In this document: in pieces, positions 24,220 to 33,776 of the stretch
Layout: the number at the start of each line of letters is the position of its first letter
Position numbering within the stretch: the first letter of the stretch is position 1
Assembly: GCA_910586045.1 (NCBI GenBank)
Contig: CAJUIH010000015.1
Location: forward strand, 1 to 42,597
Direction: 5' to 3'
From: an uncultured Eubacterium sp.
GTDB lineage: Bacteria > Bacillota > Clostridia > Lachnospirales > Lachnospiraceae
Length of the DNA: 42,597 nucleotides
The notes under the pieces: generated by a model
What the model was told of the DNA's origin: nothing
What the model saw: only the letters and a program-made list of their open reading frames with translations
Database searches by the model: none
Program-made: the position numbers and the translations under genes

Positions 24220-25050
24220 ATGAGTAAAAGAAAGAAAATATATTGCATGGCGTCATTTATGCTTGCCATAATGACGCTTACCATTTGTCTGATCGTTTGC
24301 TGTCAGCACAAAACTTATGCATCGGAGCGGGATGAGGTTGGCAGGTTTGATTCAGCGAGGGATCAGGAAGAAACGGATACCAATCAAAATGACGGGATAC
24401 GGGTTATCTGGGGAAATGAGGACGGGTCAGTTTCGGCACCGATCCGAATGCTGCTTGTACTGACTGTACTTACGTTGGCGCCGTCCATATTAATTATGTT
24501 GACGTCGTATACCCGGATTGTTGTTGTACTGCATTTTGTAAGGACTGCGCTGGGCACGCAGTCTTCGCCGCCGAACCAGGTAATGGCCGGGCTGGCGTTA
24601 TTTCTGACATTGTTTATCATGTCTCCGGTGTTTGCGCAGGTAAATGAGGAAGTGATTCAGCCGCTGGACGCGGGGGAAATTACGACTGAGGTAGCACTGG
24701 AAAGGGTACAGGAACCTTTTCGGGAATTTATGTATCCGGAGACGCAGACAAAAGATATTAATATGTTCTGTGAAATTGCAGACGTTACGTATGATACACC
24801 GGATGAAATACCATTTAACGTGCTGATTCCAAGCTTTATTATCAGTGAACTTCGAACCGCGTTTATTATCGGATTTTTAATTTATATACCGTTTATTGTC
24901 ATTGATATGGTTGTTTCGTCTGTTTTAATGTCTATGGGTATGATGATGCTTCCGCCGACAACCATTTCCATGCCGTTTAAGATTCTCTTATTTGTACTGG
25001 CAGACGGATGGAACCTTGTAATCCGTGAAATAGTTAGGACATTTATCTGA
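24220..25050 (+). CDS. fliP: Flagellar export gate protein FliP
   Basis: FliP forms the core export gate with FliQ and FliR. The 276-residue protein has a cleavable-looking signal segment (about 7-34, ending near TYA-S), a polar extracytoplasmic stretch, and four hydrophobic helices. The signature SYTRIVVVLHFVRTALGTQS and the segment PSFIISELRTAFIIGFLIY are present, with DMVVSSVLMSMGMMMLPP near the C-terminus. Length is normal. fliQ follows after 24 bases. Confidence 0.96.
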   Translation: MSKRKKIYCMASFMLAIMTLTICLIVCCQHKTYASERDEVGRFDSARDQEETDTNQNDGIRVIWGNEDGSVSAPIRMLLVLTVLTLAPSILIMLTSYTRIVVVLHFVRTALGTQSSPPNQVMAGLALFLTLFIMSPVFAQVNEEVIQPLDAGEITTEVALERVQEPFREFMYPETQTKDINMFCEIADVTYDTPDEIPFNVLIPSFIISELRTAFIIGFLIYIPFIVIDMVVSSVLMSMGMMMLPPTTISMPFKILLFVLADGWNLVIREIVRTFI

Positions 25051-25074
25051 CAGGACCGTTAAGGGGGGAATTTT

Positions 25075-25344
25075 ATGATAACGCAGGATCAGGTTATGGA
25101 TATTGCAAGGGATGCGATCTATACCATTATTTTGACAGCAGCGCCTTTGTTGCTGATTTCATTGATTGTCGGGCTGATTATCAGTATCTTTCAAACCGTG
25201 ACGTCAATTCAGGAACAGACGCTGACATTTGTGCCGAAGATTTTGGCTGTATTCGCAGCGATGCTTTTAATCGGCTCATGGATGCTGAATAATATGTCTG
25301 ATTTCATGATTCAATTGTGGTCGGATTTCAGCTTGTATGTGTAA
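25075..25344 (+). CDS. fliQ: Flagellar export gate protein FliQ
   Basis: FliQ winds around the FliP-FliR gate. The 89-residue protein has two transmembrane helices (about 17-40 and 53-75) with the family pattern LIVGLIISIFQTVTSIQEQT and FVPKILAVFAAMLL. Length is standard. A GGGGGGA-type ribosome site lies before the ATG. Confidence 0.97.
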   Translation: MITQDQVMDIARDAIYTIILTAAPLLLISLIVGLIISIFQTVTSIQEQTLTFVPKILAVFAAMLLIGSWMLNNMSDFMIQLWSDFSLYV

Positions 25345-25362
25345 TTAGGATAGGAATGTGTT

Positions 25363-26151
25363 ATGTTTCATACATCGTTCTCATTACAGACATTTGAATA
25401 TTTCATACTGATTCTGGTCCGGATTTCTGCGTGTTTATTTGCAGCGCCTTTTTTTAATATCCGTGGTGTTCCGGTCAGGACGAAAGTAGGGATAGCAGGC
25501 TGTATTGCAATTATGCTGACAGGTGTTTTGCCGGAGCAGAACCTTGCTTACACAGGTATAATGGAATATGGGGTTATTGTAATCAAGGAAGGAATTACAG
25601 GCTTGCTGATTGGTTATTCAGCCAGTATCTGTAATTCTATTGTTTTGTTTGCAGGTACGCTGATCGATATGCAGATCGGTTTGTCCATGGCACAGGAATA
25701 TAACCCGCTGACGCAGATGAATGAAAGCATTACCGGAAATTTTTATAATTATTCGATTATGCTGATGATGCTTGCTTCTAATATGTATCAGTATGTAATC
25801 CGTGCCGTATGTGATTCTTACAAACTGATCCCGATTAACCGGCAGGTATTTCAATGGGATTACCTGCTTAGCGGAATGACGGATTATATGTCCAGCCTGA
25901 TTATGGTTGGTTTCCGTATTACGCTGCCGGTTTTTGCGTGTATGATGCTGCTAAACTGTGTACTTGGCATTATGGCAAAGGTGGCGCCGCAGATGAATAT
26001 GTTTGCGGTCGGTATGCAGATGAAAGTACTATTCGGGCTTGCAATCCTGTTTTTGGCAGTTTCGCTTTTGGCCGGGGTTGCGGATTCTGTCGCCAGAGTG
26101 ATGAAACAGATGGTAGTTTATATGATAAAAGGGATGTATACGAGTGGATAG
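25363..26151 (+). CDS. fliR: Flagellar export gate protein FliR
   Basis: FliR is the single-copy gate subunit. The 262-residue, strongly hydrophobic protein has about six membrane segments. Family features include FEYFILILVRISACLFAAPF, the RGVPVRTKVG turn, and the segment GTLIDMQIGLSMAQEYNP. Length is normal. Its last 8 bases overlap the start of flhB, which in some Clostridia is even fused to fliR; here they are separate genes. Confidence 0.96.
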   Translation: MFHTSFSLQTFEYFILILVRISACLFAAPFFNIRGVPVRTKVGIAGCIAIMLTGVLPEQNLAYTGIMEYGVIVIKEGITGLLIGYSASICNSIVLFAGTLIDMQIGLSMAQEYNPLTQMNESITGNFYNYSIMLMMLASNMYQYVIRAVCDSYKLIPINRQVFQWDYLLSGMTDYMSSLIMVGFRITLPVFACMMLLNCVLGIMAKVAPQMNMFAVGMQMKVLFGLAILFLAVSLLAGVADSVARVMKQMVVYMIKGMYTSG

Positions 26152-27301
26152 TGGACAGGAAAACAGGGAGGGCAGAACAAGACAGCAGGTAAATCTGGCC
26201 CTTGACCTGCAGTGGTTTGCCAAAGACGGGGAAGGCGGGGAAAAAACAGAAGAGCCTACTTCGAAAAAATTAAGTGACGCCAGAAATGACGGCAAGGTTG
26301 CAAAGAGCCAGGAGCTGAATAATGGGGTAGGGCTGCTTATTTTATTTCTAGTGCTGCAGGCTACCATCGGCGGTTTGGGCGAATCTATGTTTGACCTGTT
26401 TCAGCAGTTCTATCATTTGATCCCGGAATTTGTCGATTTAAACAGGGGCGGGCCGACCGGGCGTTCCGTTTCCCTGCTTTTGCGCGAGGCGATTATGAGC
26501 GCGTTTTGGATGGTGATCCCGTTTTTTATTATTGGTTTTTGCGCAATGGTCATTATTAATATTTTTCAGGTAAAATGGAAAGTAACGACAAAACCGCTGC
26601 AGCCCAAGCTTTCCAAGTTTAGCCCGATGAATGGGGTCAAACGTATTTTTTCCAAAAACTCCCTGGTTGAACTGCTTAAATCCGTTGTGAAAATCGTTCT
26701 GATTGCAGTAATTGCCTATACTTCTGTGCAGGGCAGTATGCATGAAATGCTTTTGCTTTATGATATGGCGGTGATGCCGGCAATTATGCGCATCGGTACA
26801 CTGATTTTGGATATGGGCATTAAAATATCGGCCGCTTTTCTGCTGGTCGGTATCGTGGATTATATTTATCAAAAGTGGAAATTTCATGAAGATATGAAAA
26901 TGACGAAACAGGAAGTCAAGGACGAATATAAAAACTCCGAAGGGGATCCGCAGGTCAAAGGCCAGCAGCGTTCCCGCATGCGGGAGGCGTCCAGGCGGCG
27001 TATGATGCAGGATGTGCCAAACGCGGATGTCGTCATTACAAACCCGACGCATTATGCGGTTGCGTTAAAATATGACGCGCAGGAGGCGCAGGCTCCTGTC
27101 GTACTCGCAAAAGGGACAGATTATCTGGCCCTGCAGATCAAAGAAAAAGCAAAAGAAGCAAATGTGGAAATTGTAGAAAATAAACCGTTAGCGCGTATGC
27201 TGTATGCGAATGTAGAAATAGGGGAAGAAATACCGCCTGAGCTGTATCAGACAGTAGCCGAAATTCTGGCTGCGGTATACCGGTTGAAAAATAAATTGTA
27301 A
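26144..27301 (+). CDS. flhB: Flagellar export switch protein FlhB
   Basis: FlhB controls which proteins are exported and is cut by its own NPTH site. The 385-residue protein has an extended N-terminus with GEKTEEPTSKKLSDARNDGK (31-50), four transmembrane helices (about 60-240) and a cytoplasmic domain with the cleavage site Asn300-Pro301-Thr302-His303. The start is GTG 26144, overlapping fliR by 8 bases with AAGGGAT about 9 bases upstream; no later start keeps the conserved N-terminus. The first 25 residues are unusually polar for FlhB. Confidence 0.95.
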   Translation: MDSGQENREGRTRQQVNLALDLQWFAKDGEGGEKTEEPTSKKLSDARNDGKVAKSQELNNGVGLLILFLVLQATIGGLGESMFDLFQQFYHLIPEFVDLNRGGPTGRSVSLLLREAIMSAFWMVIPFFIIGFCAMVIINIFQVKWKVTTKPLQPKLSKFSPMNGVKRIFSKNSLVELLKSVVKIVLIAVIAYTSVQGSMHEMLLLYDMAVMPAIMRIGTLILDMGIKISAAFLLVGIVDYIYQKWKFHEDMKMTKQEVKDEYKNSEGDPQVKGQQRSRMREASRRRMMQDVPNADVVITNPTHYAVALKYDAQEAQAPVVLAKGTDYLALQIKEKAKEANVEIVENKPLARMLYANVEIGEEIPPELYQTVAEILAAVYRLKNKL

Positions 27302-27542
27302 ACAGGCGGCACGAAAGCCGCGCGTGCCCGAATCAGGATTTGTATAAAATGGCGGCATAGGTTGATAGGACAGGCAGGTTATAAAAATTGTGCATGGATG
27401 GAAAAGTTGGTATAAAAAAAATTGCGGAAGACAGATATTACAAAAGAAACTGTAAAAAAACACAAATGCAGAAAGCTGCGGACAGGGGCACAGAAAAGAT
27501 TATTTGGATAAATAACGGAAAAGAAAGGTGGGATTGGCAGAT
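27302..27542. other. flhB-flhA intergenic region, 241 bases
   Basis: A small hairpin directly follows the flhB stop (GCGGC 27306-27310 with GCCGC 27317-27321; an overlapping alternative pairs GGCAC 27308-27312 with GTGCC 27324-27328). The rest is AT-rich, with no supported gene and no clear promoter. In most relatives these two genes lie closer together. Confidence 0.5.
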
Positions 27543-29576
27543 ATGAAGAAGGCAGATGTAGGTGTTGCATTATATCTTTTGGCAGCAATTGTGTTCTTTA
27601 TTGTGCCAATCCCTAATGTATTATTGGACGTCATGCTGGCGGTGAATATATCGATTGCGCTTGTAGTCCTATTTAACTGCCTGTTTGTACAGGAAGTGCT
27701 GGATATGTCATTTTTCCCGACGCTGCTGCTGTTTACGACAATCTTTCGTATTTCATTAAACGTATCGTCTACGAGACTGATTCTAACGACCGGGGATCCG
27801 GGAAATGTCGTTGCTACGTTCGGCGCGTTTGTAGGCGGCAACGACCTTGTAGTCGGGGCAATTGTCTTTATTATTCTGGTGATTATCCAGTTCGTTGTAA
27901 TTAACAAAGGTTCTGAGCGTGTGTCCGAAGTAACGGCACGTTTTACACTCGACGCAATGCCTGGGAAACAGATGGCGATTGACGCCGACTTAAATACCGG
28001 GGCGATTGACGACCGGGAAGCAAGGCTGCGCCGTGAAAAGATCCAGATGGAATCCTCCTTTTTCGGTTCTATGGACGGTGCTACGAAGTATGTAAAGGGA
28101 GATGCGACAGCGGGCCTTTTAATTACATTTGTAAACTTGATCGGCGGTACGATCATGGGTATGTTAAATGAAAATCTGGAAGCGATGGAAGCGCTGCAAA
28201 AATACGGCGTCCTGACGATCGGCGACGGGCTTGCGTCACAGATTCCGTCTTTGATGATATCGCTCGCAACCGGTATTCTCGTTACAAAAGCTTCTAAGGA
28301 AGCGGATTTCAGCGACGTATTGGTCAAGCAGTTGTTTGGGATTCCAAAGGTATTGTATATTGTAGGTTCTACGCTTATTTTCCTTGGATTTGCAACCCCG
28401 CTAAACGCGGTGCTGTTTGCGGCATTTGGCTTGATGTATATTATTGTAGGCAGGGGAATGGACCGCAGCATGGCGGTAGAGGCGATCGAGGAAGAAACGA
28501 CGCAGGCGGAAGAAGAAGCGGAGGAAATTCGAAAACCGGAAAATGTCGCTTCCCTGCTGCAGGTAGACCCGATCGAATTGGAATTTGGTTATGGCATTAT
28601 ACCGTTAGCAGACGTCAATCAGGGTGGCGACCTTTTAGACCGCGTGGTTATGATCCGCCGCCAGATTGCGCTCGAGCTTGGTACGGTAGTCCCGATTATC
28701 CGGCTGCGCGACAATATCCAGTTAAATCCAAACCAGTATATTATTAAAATCAAGGGCATCCAGATTACGGAAGGAGAAATCCTGTTTGACCATTATATGG
28801 CCATGAATCCAGGCTATGTGGAAGAAGAAATCACAGGGATCCCGACGTTTGAACCGTCGTTCCACCTGCCGGCGATCTGGATTACCGAGAGCCAGCGGGA
28901 GCGCGCGGAAAGCCTTGGATATACGGTTGTGGATCCGCCGTCTATAATCGCGACGCATTTGACGGAAGTGATCCGAAGCCATATTGCGGAATTGCTGACA
29001 AGGCAGGATGTACAAAATCTTATCGATAATGTCAAAGAGACCAATCCGGTTCTTGTGGACGACCTTGTACCGAAACTGCTCGGGATCGGCGAGATACAAA
29101 AAGTATTGCAAAGCCTGCTTTCCGAGGGTATTTCGATCCGCGACCTGCTTACGATATTTGAAACGCTGGCGGACCATGCGGTTACGACCAGGGATACGGA
29201 TGTACTGACGGAATATGTCAGGCAGGCATTAAAACGTGCCATTTCCAACCGTTACTTTATGCCGAATGAGGCAACGAGTGTGATTACGCTGGATCCGAAT
29301 GTGGAGCAGGAGATTATGTCTTCTGTGAAACAGACCGAGCAGGGGGCATATCTTACAATCGACCCGGAACGTGTGAAGCTGATTATGGCATCTGTAGAAA
29401 CCGAATTGTCAAAACTGGAAAATTTGGGAAAGAATCCGATTGTTGTTACTTCACCGATTGTCCGTATGTACTTTAAGAAGATGACAGAAGAATATTTTAA
29501 GGACCTTATTGTGGTATCTTATAATGAAATTGATTCGAATATAGAATTACAGTCAGTAGGGATGGTGACGGCATAA
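27543..29576 (+). CDS. flhA: Flagellar export gate protein FlhA
   Basis: FlhA is the nonameric export gate ring and proton channel subunit. I chose ATG 27543, giving 677 residues, the same as the B. subtilis protein; GTG 27528 and TTG 27534 are in frame but closer to or inside the AGGTGGGA ribosome site. Eight transmembrane helices occupy about 1-310. The conserved FHIPEP-type loop is present as RFTLDAMPGKQMAIDADLN, followed by LRREKIQMESSFFGSMDGAT. The cytoplasmic docking domain is complete (about 320-677). flhF starts directly after its stop. Confidence 0.97.
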   Translation: MKKADVGVALYLLAAIVFFIVPIPNVLLDVMLAVNISIALVVLFNCLFVQEVLDMSFFPTLLLFTTIFRISLNVSSTRLILTTGDPGNVVATFGAFVGGNDLVVGAIVFIILVIIQFVVINKGSERVSEVTARFTLDAMPGKQMAIDADLNTGAIDDREARLRREKIQMESSFFGSMDGATKYVKGDATAGLLITFVNLIGGTIMGMLNENLEAMEALQKYGVLTIGDGLASQIPSLMISLATGILVTKASKEADFSDVLVKQLFGIPKVLYIVGSTLIFLGFATPLNAVLFAAFGLMYIIVGRGMDRSMAVEAIEEETTQAEEEAEEIRKPENVASLLQVDPIELEFGYGIIPLADVNQGGDLLDRVVMIRRQIALELGTVVPIIRLRDNIQLNPNQYIIKIKGIQITEGEILFDHYMAMNPGYVEEEITGIPTFEPSFHLPAIWITESQRERAESLGYTVVDPPSIIATHLTEVIRSHIAELLTRQDVQNLIDNVKETNPVLVDDLVPKLLGIGEIQKVLQSLLSEGISIRDLLTIFETLADHAVTTRDTDVLTEYVRQALKRAISNRYFMPNEATSVITLDPNVEQEIMSSVKQTEQGAYLTIDPERVKLIMASVETELSKLENLGKNPIVVTSPIVRMYFKKMTEEYFKDLIVVSYNEIDSNIELQSVGMVTA

Positions 29577-30962
29577 ATGATCATTAATAAATTTCAGGGT
29601 AAGACAGAAAGTGAGGCCATTGACCGGGCAAAAAGGGAGATGGGTGCGGATGTCGTAATTATGAGTGTAAAGACAATCCGGCCAAAAGGGGTGTTCCGGG
29701 CATTTAAAGGCATTGTTTATGAAGTAACGGCTGCGCTGGAGGAAAACGAGGCGGATAAATCAGAGCCGAAAACACAGGCAGAGACACGCGCCGCGATGAA
29801 GCAGCCGGAAAGCATTAATCTGAAAGCGGATGAAAAGATACAGATTCCGCTGGCGGCGAATCCGCCGGCGGGACCACAGGCCGCCGCAGCCGGGTACGGG
29901 CCGCAGGCCGCCTCGGGCAGCGCCGGTGCGCAGGCACAAAATGTGCCGCCCAAGCCGGCCGTACAGCCAGTTTATGGGCCGCAGCCGACGGCGGAACCGC
30001 AGCCAGTCGAGCCGCAGCCGGCGGAACCAAAAGGAGAGAGTATGCATGCGGCATCCAGTGTAATTGAAGAAAAGCTGAACAGTTTACAAAGCCTTTTGGA
30101 AGACCGTATTTCCGCGGAAAAACAAAACCAGGAAGACGGACTGAGTACGGCGGATGGCAAGTCACAAGAAGGGCTTTCGTTTGTAAAGATGCTGTATCAA
30201 ACGCTTTTGGACAATGAGGTACATGAAAAGTATGCAAACCAGATTCTCGATGAGCTGGAAAAAATATCGGGCAAAGGCGACAATATCGATTATATTTTGT
30301 CCCATATTTACCAAAAACTGATCTTAAAATTTGGCCAGCCAAAGCCCATCGATTTTCATAAAGCAAAAACAAAAGTTGCGTTTTTTATCGGGCCGACCGG
30401 TGTTGGAAAGACAACGACGATTGCCAAGATCGCGTCTCATTATAAAGTGGACGAAGGAAAAAAAGTAGCCTTTCTGACAGCGGACACTTACCGGATTGCG
30501 GCAGCCGAACAACTGCGGACTTATGCAAATATCCTTGACATGTCTTTAACGATTGTCTATTCTTCGGAAGAAATCAAGGAAGCGGTCGCTTCGCTGAAAG
30601 ACTGTGATCTGATTCTTGTGGATACGGCGGGCTTTTCCCATAAAAATACGGGACAGTGCGAAGATGTAAAAAGCCTGCTTGGAGGCATTTGCGACAAGTA
30701 CGATACCGAAGTATTTCTTGTATTAAGCGCAACTACGAAATACCGCGATCTGCAGGAAATCTGCAATACTTATCGTACATTTGCGGATTTCAAATTGATT
30801 TTCACAAAACTGGATGAAACCTCATGCTATGGCAACCTGTTAAATATCCATCTGTATTCCGGGGCGAGCATGTCGTATGTTACATATGGGCAGAATGTGC
30901 CGGATGATATCGAGGTGTTTGATACACAAAAGATCGTGAAAAAATTACTTGGAGGGGATTAA
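29577..30962 (+). CDS. flhF: Flagellar placement SRP-type GTPase FlhF
   Basis: FlhF marks the site and number of flagella together with FlhG. The 461-residue protein has a B domain at the N-terminus, a variable proline/alanine/glutamine-rich linker (about 82-152), the helical N domain (about 200-260) and the SRP54-like G domain. The G domain has GPTGVGKTT (272-280), DTYRIAAAEQLRTY (303-316), VDTAGFSHKN and TKLDET. It starts at the base after the flhA stop, with a GGTGA-like site inside flhA, so translation is probably coupled. flhG follows after 3 bases. Confidence 0.96.
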   Translation: MIINKFQGKTESEAIDRAKREMGADVVIMSVKTIRPKGVFRAFKGIVYEVTAALEENEADKSEPKTQAETRAAMKQPESINLKADEKIQIPLAANPPAGPQAAAAGYGPQAASGSAGAQAQNVPPKPAVQPVYGPQPTAEPQPVEPQPAEPKGESMHAASSVIEEKLNSLQSLLEDRISAEKQNQEDGLSTADGKSQEGLSFVKMLYQTLLDNEVHEKYANQILDELEKISGKGDNIDYILSHIYQKLILKFGQPKPIDFHKAKTKVAFFIGPTGVGKTTTIAKIASHYKVDEGKKVAFLTADTYRIAAAEQLRTYANILDMSLTIVYSSEEIKEAVASLKDCDLILVDTAGFSHKNTGQCEDVKSLLGGICDKYDTEVFLVLSATTKYRDLQEICNTYRTFADFKLIFTKLDETSCYGNLLNIHLYSGASMSYVTYGQNVPDDIEVFDTQKIVKKLLGGD

Positions 30963-30965
30963 GTT

Positions 30966-31835
30966 ATGGATCAGGCAGAACAACTTCGAAATGTAATCAG
31001 AGCCAAGAATGTCCGCCCGGTTTCCAAAGCGAGAGTGATCACGATAACGAGTGGAAAAGGCGGGGTGGGCAAGTCGAATATAGCGGTCAACCTTGCGGTG
31101 CAATTGCGCAAAATAGGGAAAAAGGTCATTATATTTGACGCGGATATGGGCCTTGCCAATGTGGAAGTCATGTTTGGTTCTATTCCAAAATACAATTTAA
31201 GTGATATGATTTATCATGGGAAAAAGATCAGGGAAATTATTACCGAAGGACCGATGGAAATCGGCTTTATTTCGGGAGGAAACGGGATTATCGGCATGAA
31301 CAACCTGTCCAGGCACCAATTGGCCAGGCTGGTAGATAATCTTGTGGAACTGGATGAATTGACGGATTTCATTTTGATTGATACCGGTGCGGGGATTGCA
31401 AGCAATGTAATGGAATTTGTTCTGGCAAGTCCGGAAGTCCTGCTTGTCCTGACGCCGGAGCCAAGCTCGCTGACCGATTCTTATTCCCTGATCAAGGCAC
31501 TGTACGGAACGCCTGGATTTGTCCGACATGGCACAAATATCGAGGTTGTCGTAAATCGTACGATGACGGCGGAGGACGGCAGGATTGTATATGGCAAGCT
31601 TAGTTCCGTCATATCCAAATTTCTGCAGGGCGATGTACGGTTTTTCGGTACGATTCCGCAGGATGTGCAGTTGGAGCGTTCTGTGCGGGCGCAAAAAATT
31701 GTTTCGTTAAGCGTGCCGAACGCAAGATCTTCCAGGGCGTTTGAACAACTGGCACAGAGCCTGATTGACAAAAGACCAATGATTGCAGAAGAAAAGCAGG
31801 GGATACGGCAGATGCTGTATAACTTTTTCAGGTAA
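30966..31835 (+). CDS. flhG: MinD-like ATPase FlhG (YlxH)
   Basis: FlhG regulates flagellar number and location and stimulates FlhF GTPase. The 289-residue protein starts with the DQAEQLR activator motif (2-8), carries the deviant Walker A GKGGVGKS (30-37), and has FDADMGLANVEVMFG and LIDTGAGI typical of the MinD/ParA family. The C-terminus ends with a short basic amphipathic segment, IRQMLYNFFR, likely to bind membrane. Length is normal. Confidence 0.96.
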   Translation: MDQAEQLRNVIRAKNVRPVSKARVITITSGKGGVGKSNIAVNLAVQLRKIGKKVIIFDADMGLANVEVMFGSIPKYNLSDMIYHGKKIREIITEGPMEIGFISGGNGIIGMNNLSRHQLARLVDNLVELDELTDFILIDTGAGIASNVMEFVLASPEVLLVLTPEPSSLTDSYSLIKALYGTPGFVRHGTNIEVVVNRTMTAEDGRIVYGKLSSVISKFLQGDVRFFGTIPQDVQLERSVRAQKIVSLSVPNARSSRAFEQLAQSLIDKRPMIAEEKQGIRQMLYNFFR

Positions 31836-31849
31836 AAAAGGGGAGTTTT

Positions 31850-32593
31850 ATGATTGCTAACATTATCCAGACAGGCTGTAAAGTGGATTTGTGTATGATG
31901 CAGCAAATTGAGCAGGAACGCAAAACAGGGGTGCGGGCGCATATTTATAAGAGCCAGGTTACCAATATTTTTGCGGACGGCGGACTGGAACTGTCTATGC
32001 CTATGGAATCGGGGAAGCTCGTGCTTTTGCCGATCGGGACGCGTTTTGAATTTGTGTTTTATGCCCAGGACGGTTTATACAAGGGGACTGGGCTGGTGGA
32101 GGAGCGGTATAAGACAAATAATATTTATTTGCTGCGGGTCAGCTTAAAAAGCCCGCTGCGCAAATTTCAGCGCAGGGAATACAGCCGCATGGCCTGTGTC
32201 ATTCAGATGTCTTATTATGACATTACGTCTCAGCAGGCATTAAAAACGCCGCCGGAACAGGTCAGCGCGCTTGTGCAGATACCGGAAGTTTCACAAACCC
32301 GCAAAGAAGGGGAGATTGTGGATATCAGCGGGGGCGGCGTGCGTTTTATCAGCGAGTTGGAAAATAAAAACGACGGGTATGTGCTGATCAAACTCCAGCT
32401 ATCCTTGGGGCAGGATACAAGGGATTATTATATACCGGCACATATCTTATTATCGGCAGTTTCACAGACAGATCATGGAACATTTGAAAACCGGGCGGAA
32501 TTTATTATTAAAGACCGCCAGGTCAGGGAAGAAATTATGCGTTATATTTTTGATGAGGAACGAAAAAATAGAAATAAGAAAGAAGTTCAATAA
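31850..32593 (+). CDS. YcgR-like PilZ protein (c-di-GMP receptor)
   Basis: This 247-residue protein has a YcgR-type N-terminal beta domain (about 15-105) and a PilZ domain (about 108-240). The PilZ c-di-GMP-binding residues are present as RREYSR (an RxxxR motif) and DISGGGVRF (DxSxxG). YcgR family proteins bind the motor or stator and brake swimming at high c-di-GMP; B. subtilis MotI (YpfA/DgrA) acts on MotA. Its place between flhG and cheB in the operon supports motor control. cheB starts 4 bases after its stop. Confidence 0.9.
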   Translation: MIANIIQTGCKVDLCMMQQIEQERKTGVRAHIYKSQVTNIFADGGLELSMPMESGKLVLLPIGTRFEFVFYAQDGLYKGTGLVEERYKTNNIYLLRVSLKSPLRKFQRREYSRMACVIQMSYYDITSQQALKTPPEQVSALVQIPEVSQTRKEGEIVDISGGGVRFISELENKNDGYVLIKLQLSLGQDTRDYYIPAHILLSAVSQTDHGTFENRAEFIIKDRQVREEIMRYIFDEERKNRNKKEVQ

Positions 32594-32597
32594 AGAC

Positions 32598-33770
32598 ATG
32601 AATAATGACGTGAAAAAAAATATTTTGGTTGTAGATGACTCTGCACTCATGAGAAGGGCTATCTGTGATATAATCAATGCAAGTAATGAGTTTGAAGCTT
32701 CCGATACAGCCCGGGACGGGCTGGAAGCATATGAGAAAATCAAAAGCGGCAGCTTTGCGGCCGTGCTTTTGGATATCAATATGCCAAGGATGAATGGTCT
32801 GGAGCTTCTGCAGAAATTGCAAAAAGAGAATATTCGCGCTACGGTCATTGTTGTCAGCTCCCTGACAACGGAAGACGCAAAAATTACTATGCAGGCATTG
32901 GAATACGGGGCGATTGATTTTCTGACAAAGCCGACTAATATTATCGAGGCGAAAGGGGAACATTTCCGTAAGGAATTAACGGAACTGGTGTATTCCGTAC
33001 TACCGCGCAAGAAAATGAAAACGTCCATAACGCCTGCCAGTAATATTGCTTCCGCGGCAAAAGCCGCAAAGGCGGCTACCGCTAATGTCGCAGCCCTTGT
33101 CGCGGGAGCGGCGGCAGCCAATACATCGGCGGCCGCGAATACGGCGGCGGCCCCGGTTAAAAAACTGCCATGCAAAGGCGGAGCGGGCAGTAAAAAGCTG
33201 GTTGCAATCGCGTCTTCTACCGGAGGCCCGAGATCATTGCAGAGTGTGATCCCGCTGTTGGAAAAAAATATGGATGCGCCGGTGCTTCTCGTGCAGCATA
33301 TGCCGTCAGGCTTTACCAGGTCTATGGCAGAACGTTTGAATGAGTTAAGCCGTGTGGAAGTCCGGGAGGCGCGGGATAACGATATTCTGAAAAATGGCTG
33401 TGTGTATGTGGCGCCAGGCGGGTATCATCTGGAAGTCGTTCCGGTCAAAGGCGTCGGACATAAAATCCATTTATCGGATGCGCCGCCGATCGGCGGACTG
33501 CGCCCGTGCGCAAACGTGATGTATAAATCGTTGAAACGTTCGACGTACGACCAGATTATCTGCGTGGTATTGACCGGCATGGGAGCGGACGGCACAGAAG
33601 GGATCCGGGAGTTAAACAGGGTGAAGCCGATTTATGTGATCGCGCAGGATGAACCGACCTGTGTGGTATATGGCATGCCGAAAGCAGTTGCAGAGGCAGG
33701 GCTGGTAGATGAAGTAGTACCGCTTGCGAATATTCCCAAACGAATACTTAATCAGGTAGGAGAGGGGTAA
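32598..33770 (+). CDS. cheB: Chemotaxis response regulator/methylesterase CheB
   Basis: CheB demethylates (and deamidates) chemoreceptors. I chose ATG 32598, which directly follows the PilZ gene and gives 390 residues starting just before the receiver; the longer open frame would run through the PilZ gene. The receiver has Asp13-Asp14 and phosphorylation site Asp59, and an alanine-rich linker spans about 147-190. The esterase has the triad Ser207 (IASSTGGP), His234 (LVQHMPSGFT) and Asp331 (TGMGADGTEG). Its ribosome site is weak (AAGAAAG), so coupling to the PilZ gene is likely. cheA starts 6 bases later. Confidence 0.95.
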   Translation: MNNDVKKNILVVDDSALMRRAICDIINASNEFEASDTARDGLEAYEKIKSGSFAAVLLDINMPRMNGLELLQKLQKENIRATVIVVSSLTTEDAKITMQALEYGAIDFLTKPTNIIEAKGEHFRKELTELVYSVLPRKKMKTSITPASNIASAAKAAKAATANVAALVAGAAAANTSAAANTAAAPVKKLPCKGGAGSKKLVAIASSTGGPRSLQSVIPLLEKNMDAPVLLVQHMPSGFTRSMAERLNELSRVEVREARDNDILKNGCVYVAPGGYHLEVVPVKGVGHKIHLSDAPPIGGLRPCANVMYKSLKRSTYDQIICVVLTGMGADGTEGIRELNRVKPIYVIAQDEPTCVVYGMPKAVAEAGLVDEVVPLANIPKRILNQVGEG

Positions 33771-33776
33771 GAGAAT

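Noticed and set aside
32475..32597. Longer N-terminus for CheB in the open frame upstream
   Set aside because: It would overlap the PilZ gene in another frame and has no CheB-like sequence; the receiver begins right after ATG 32598.
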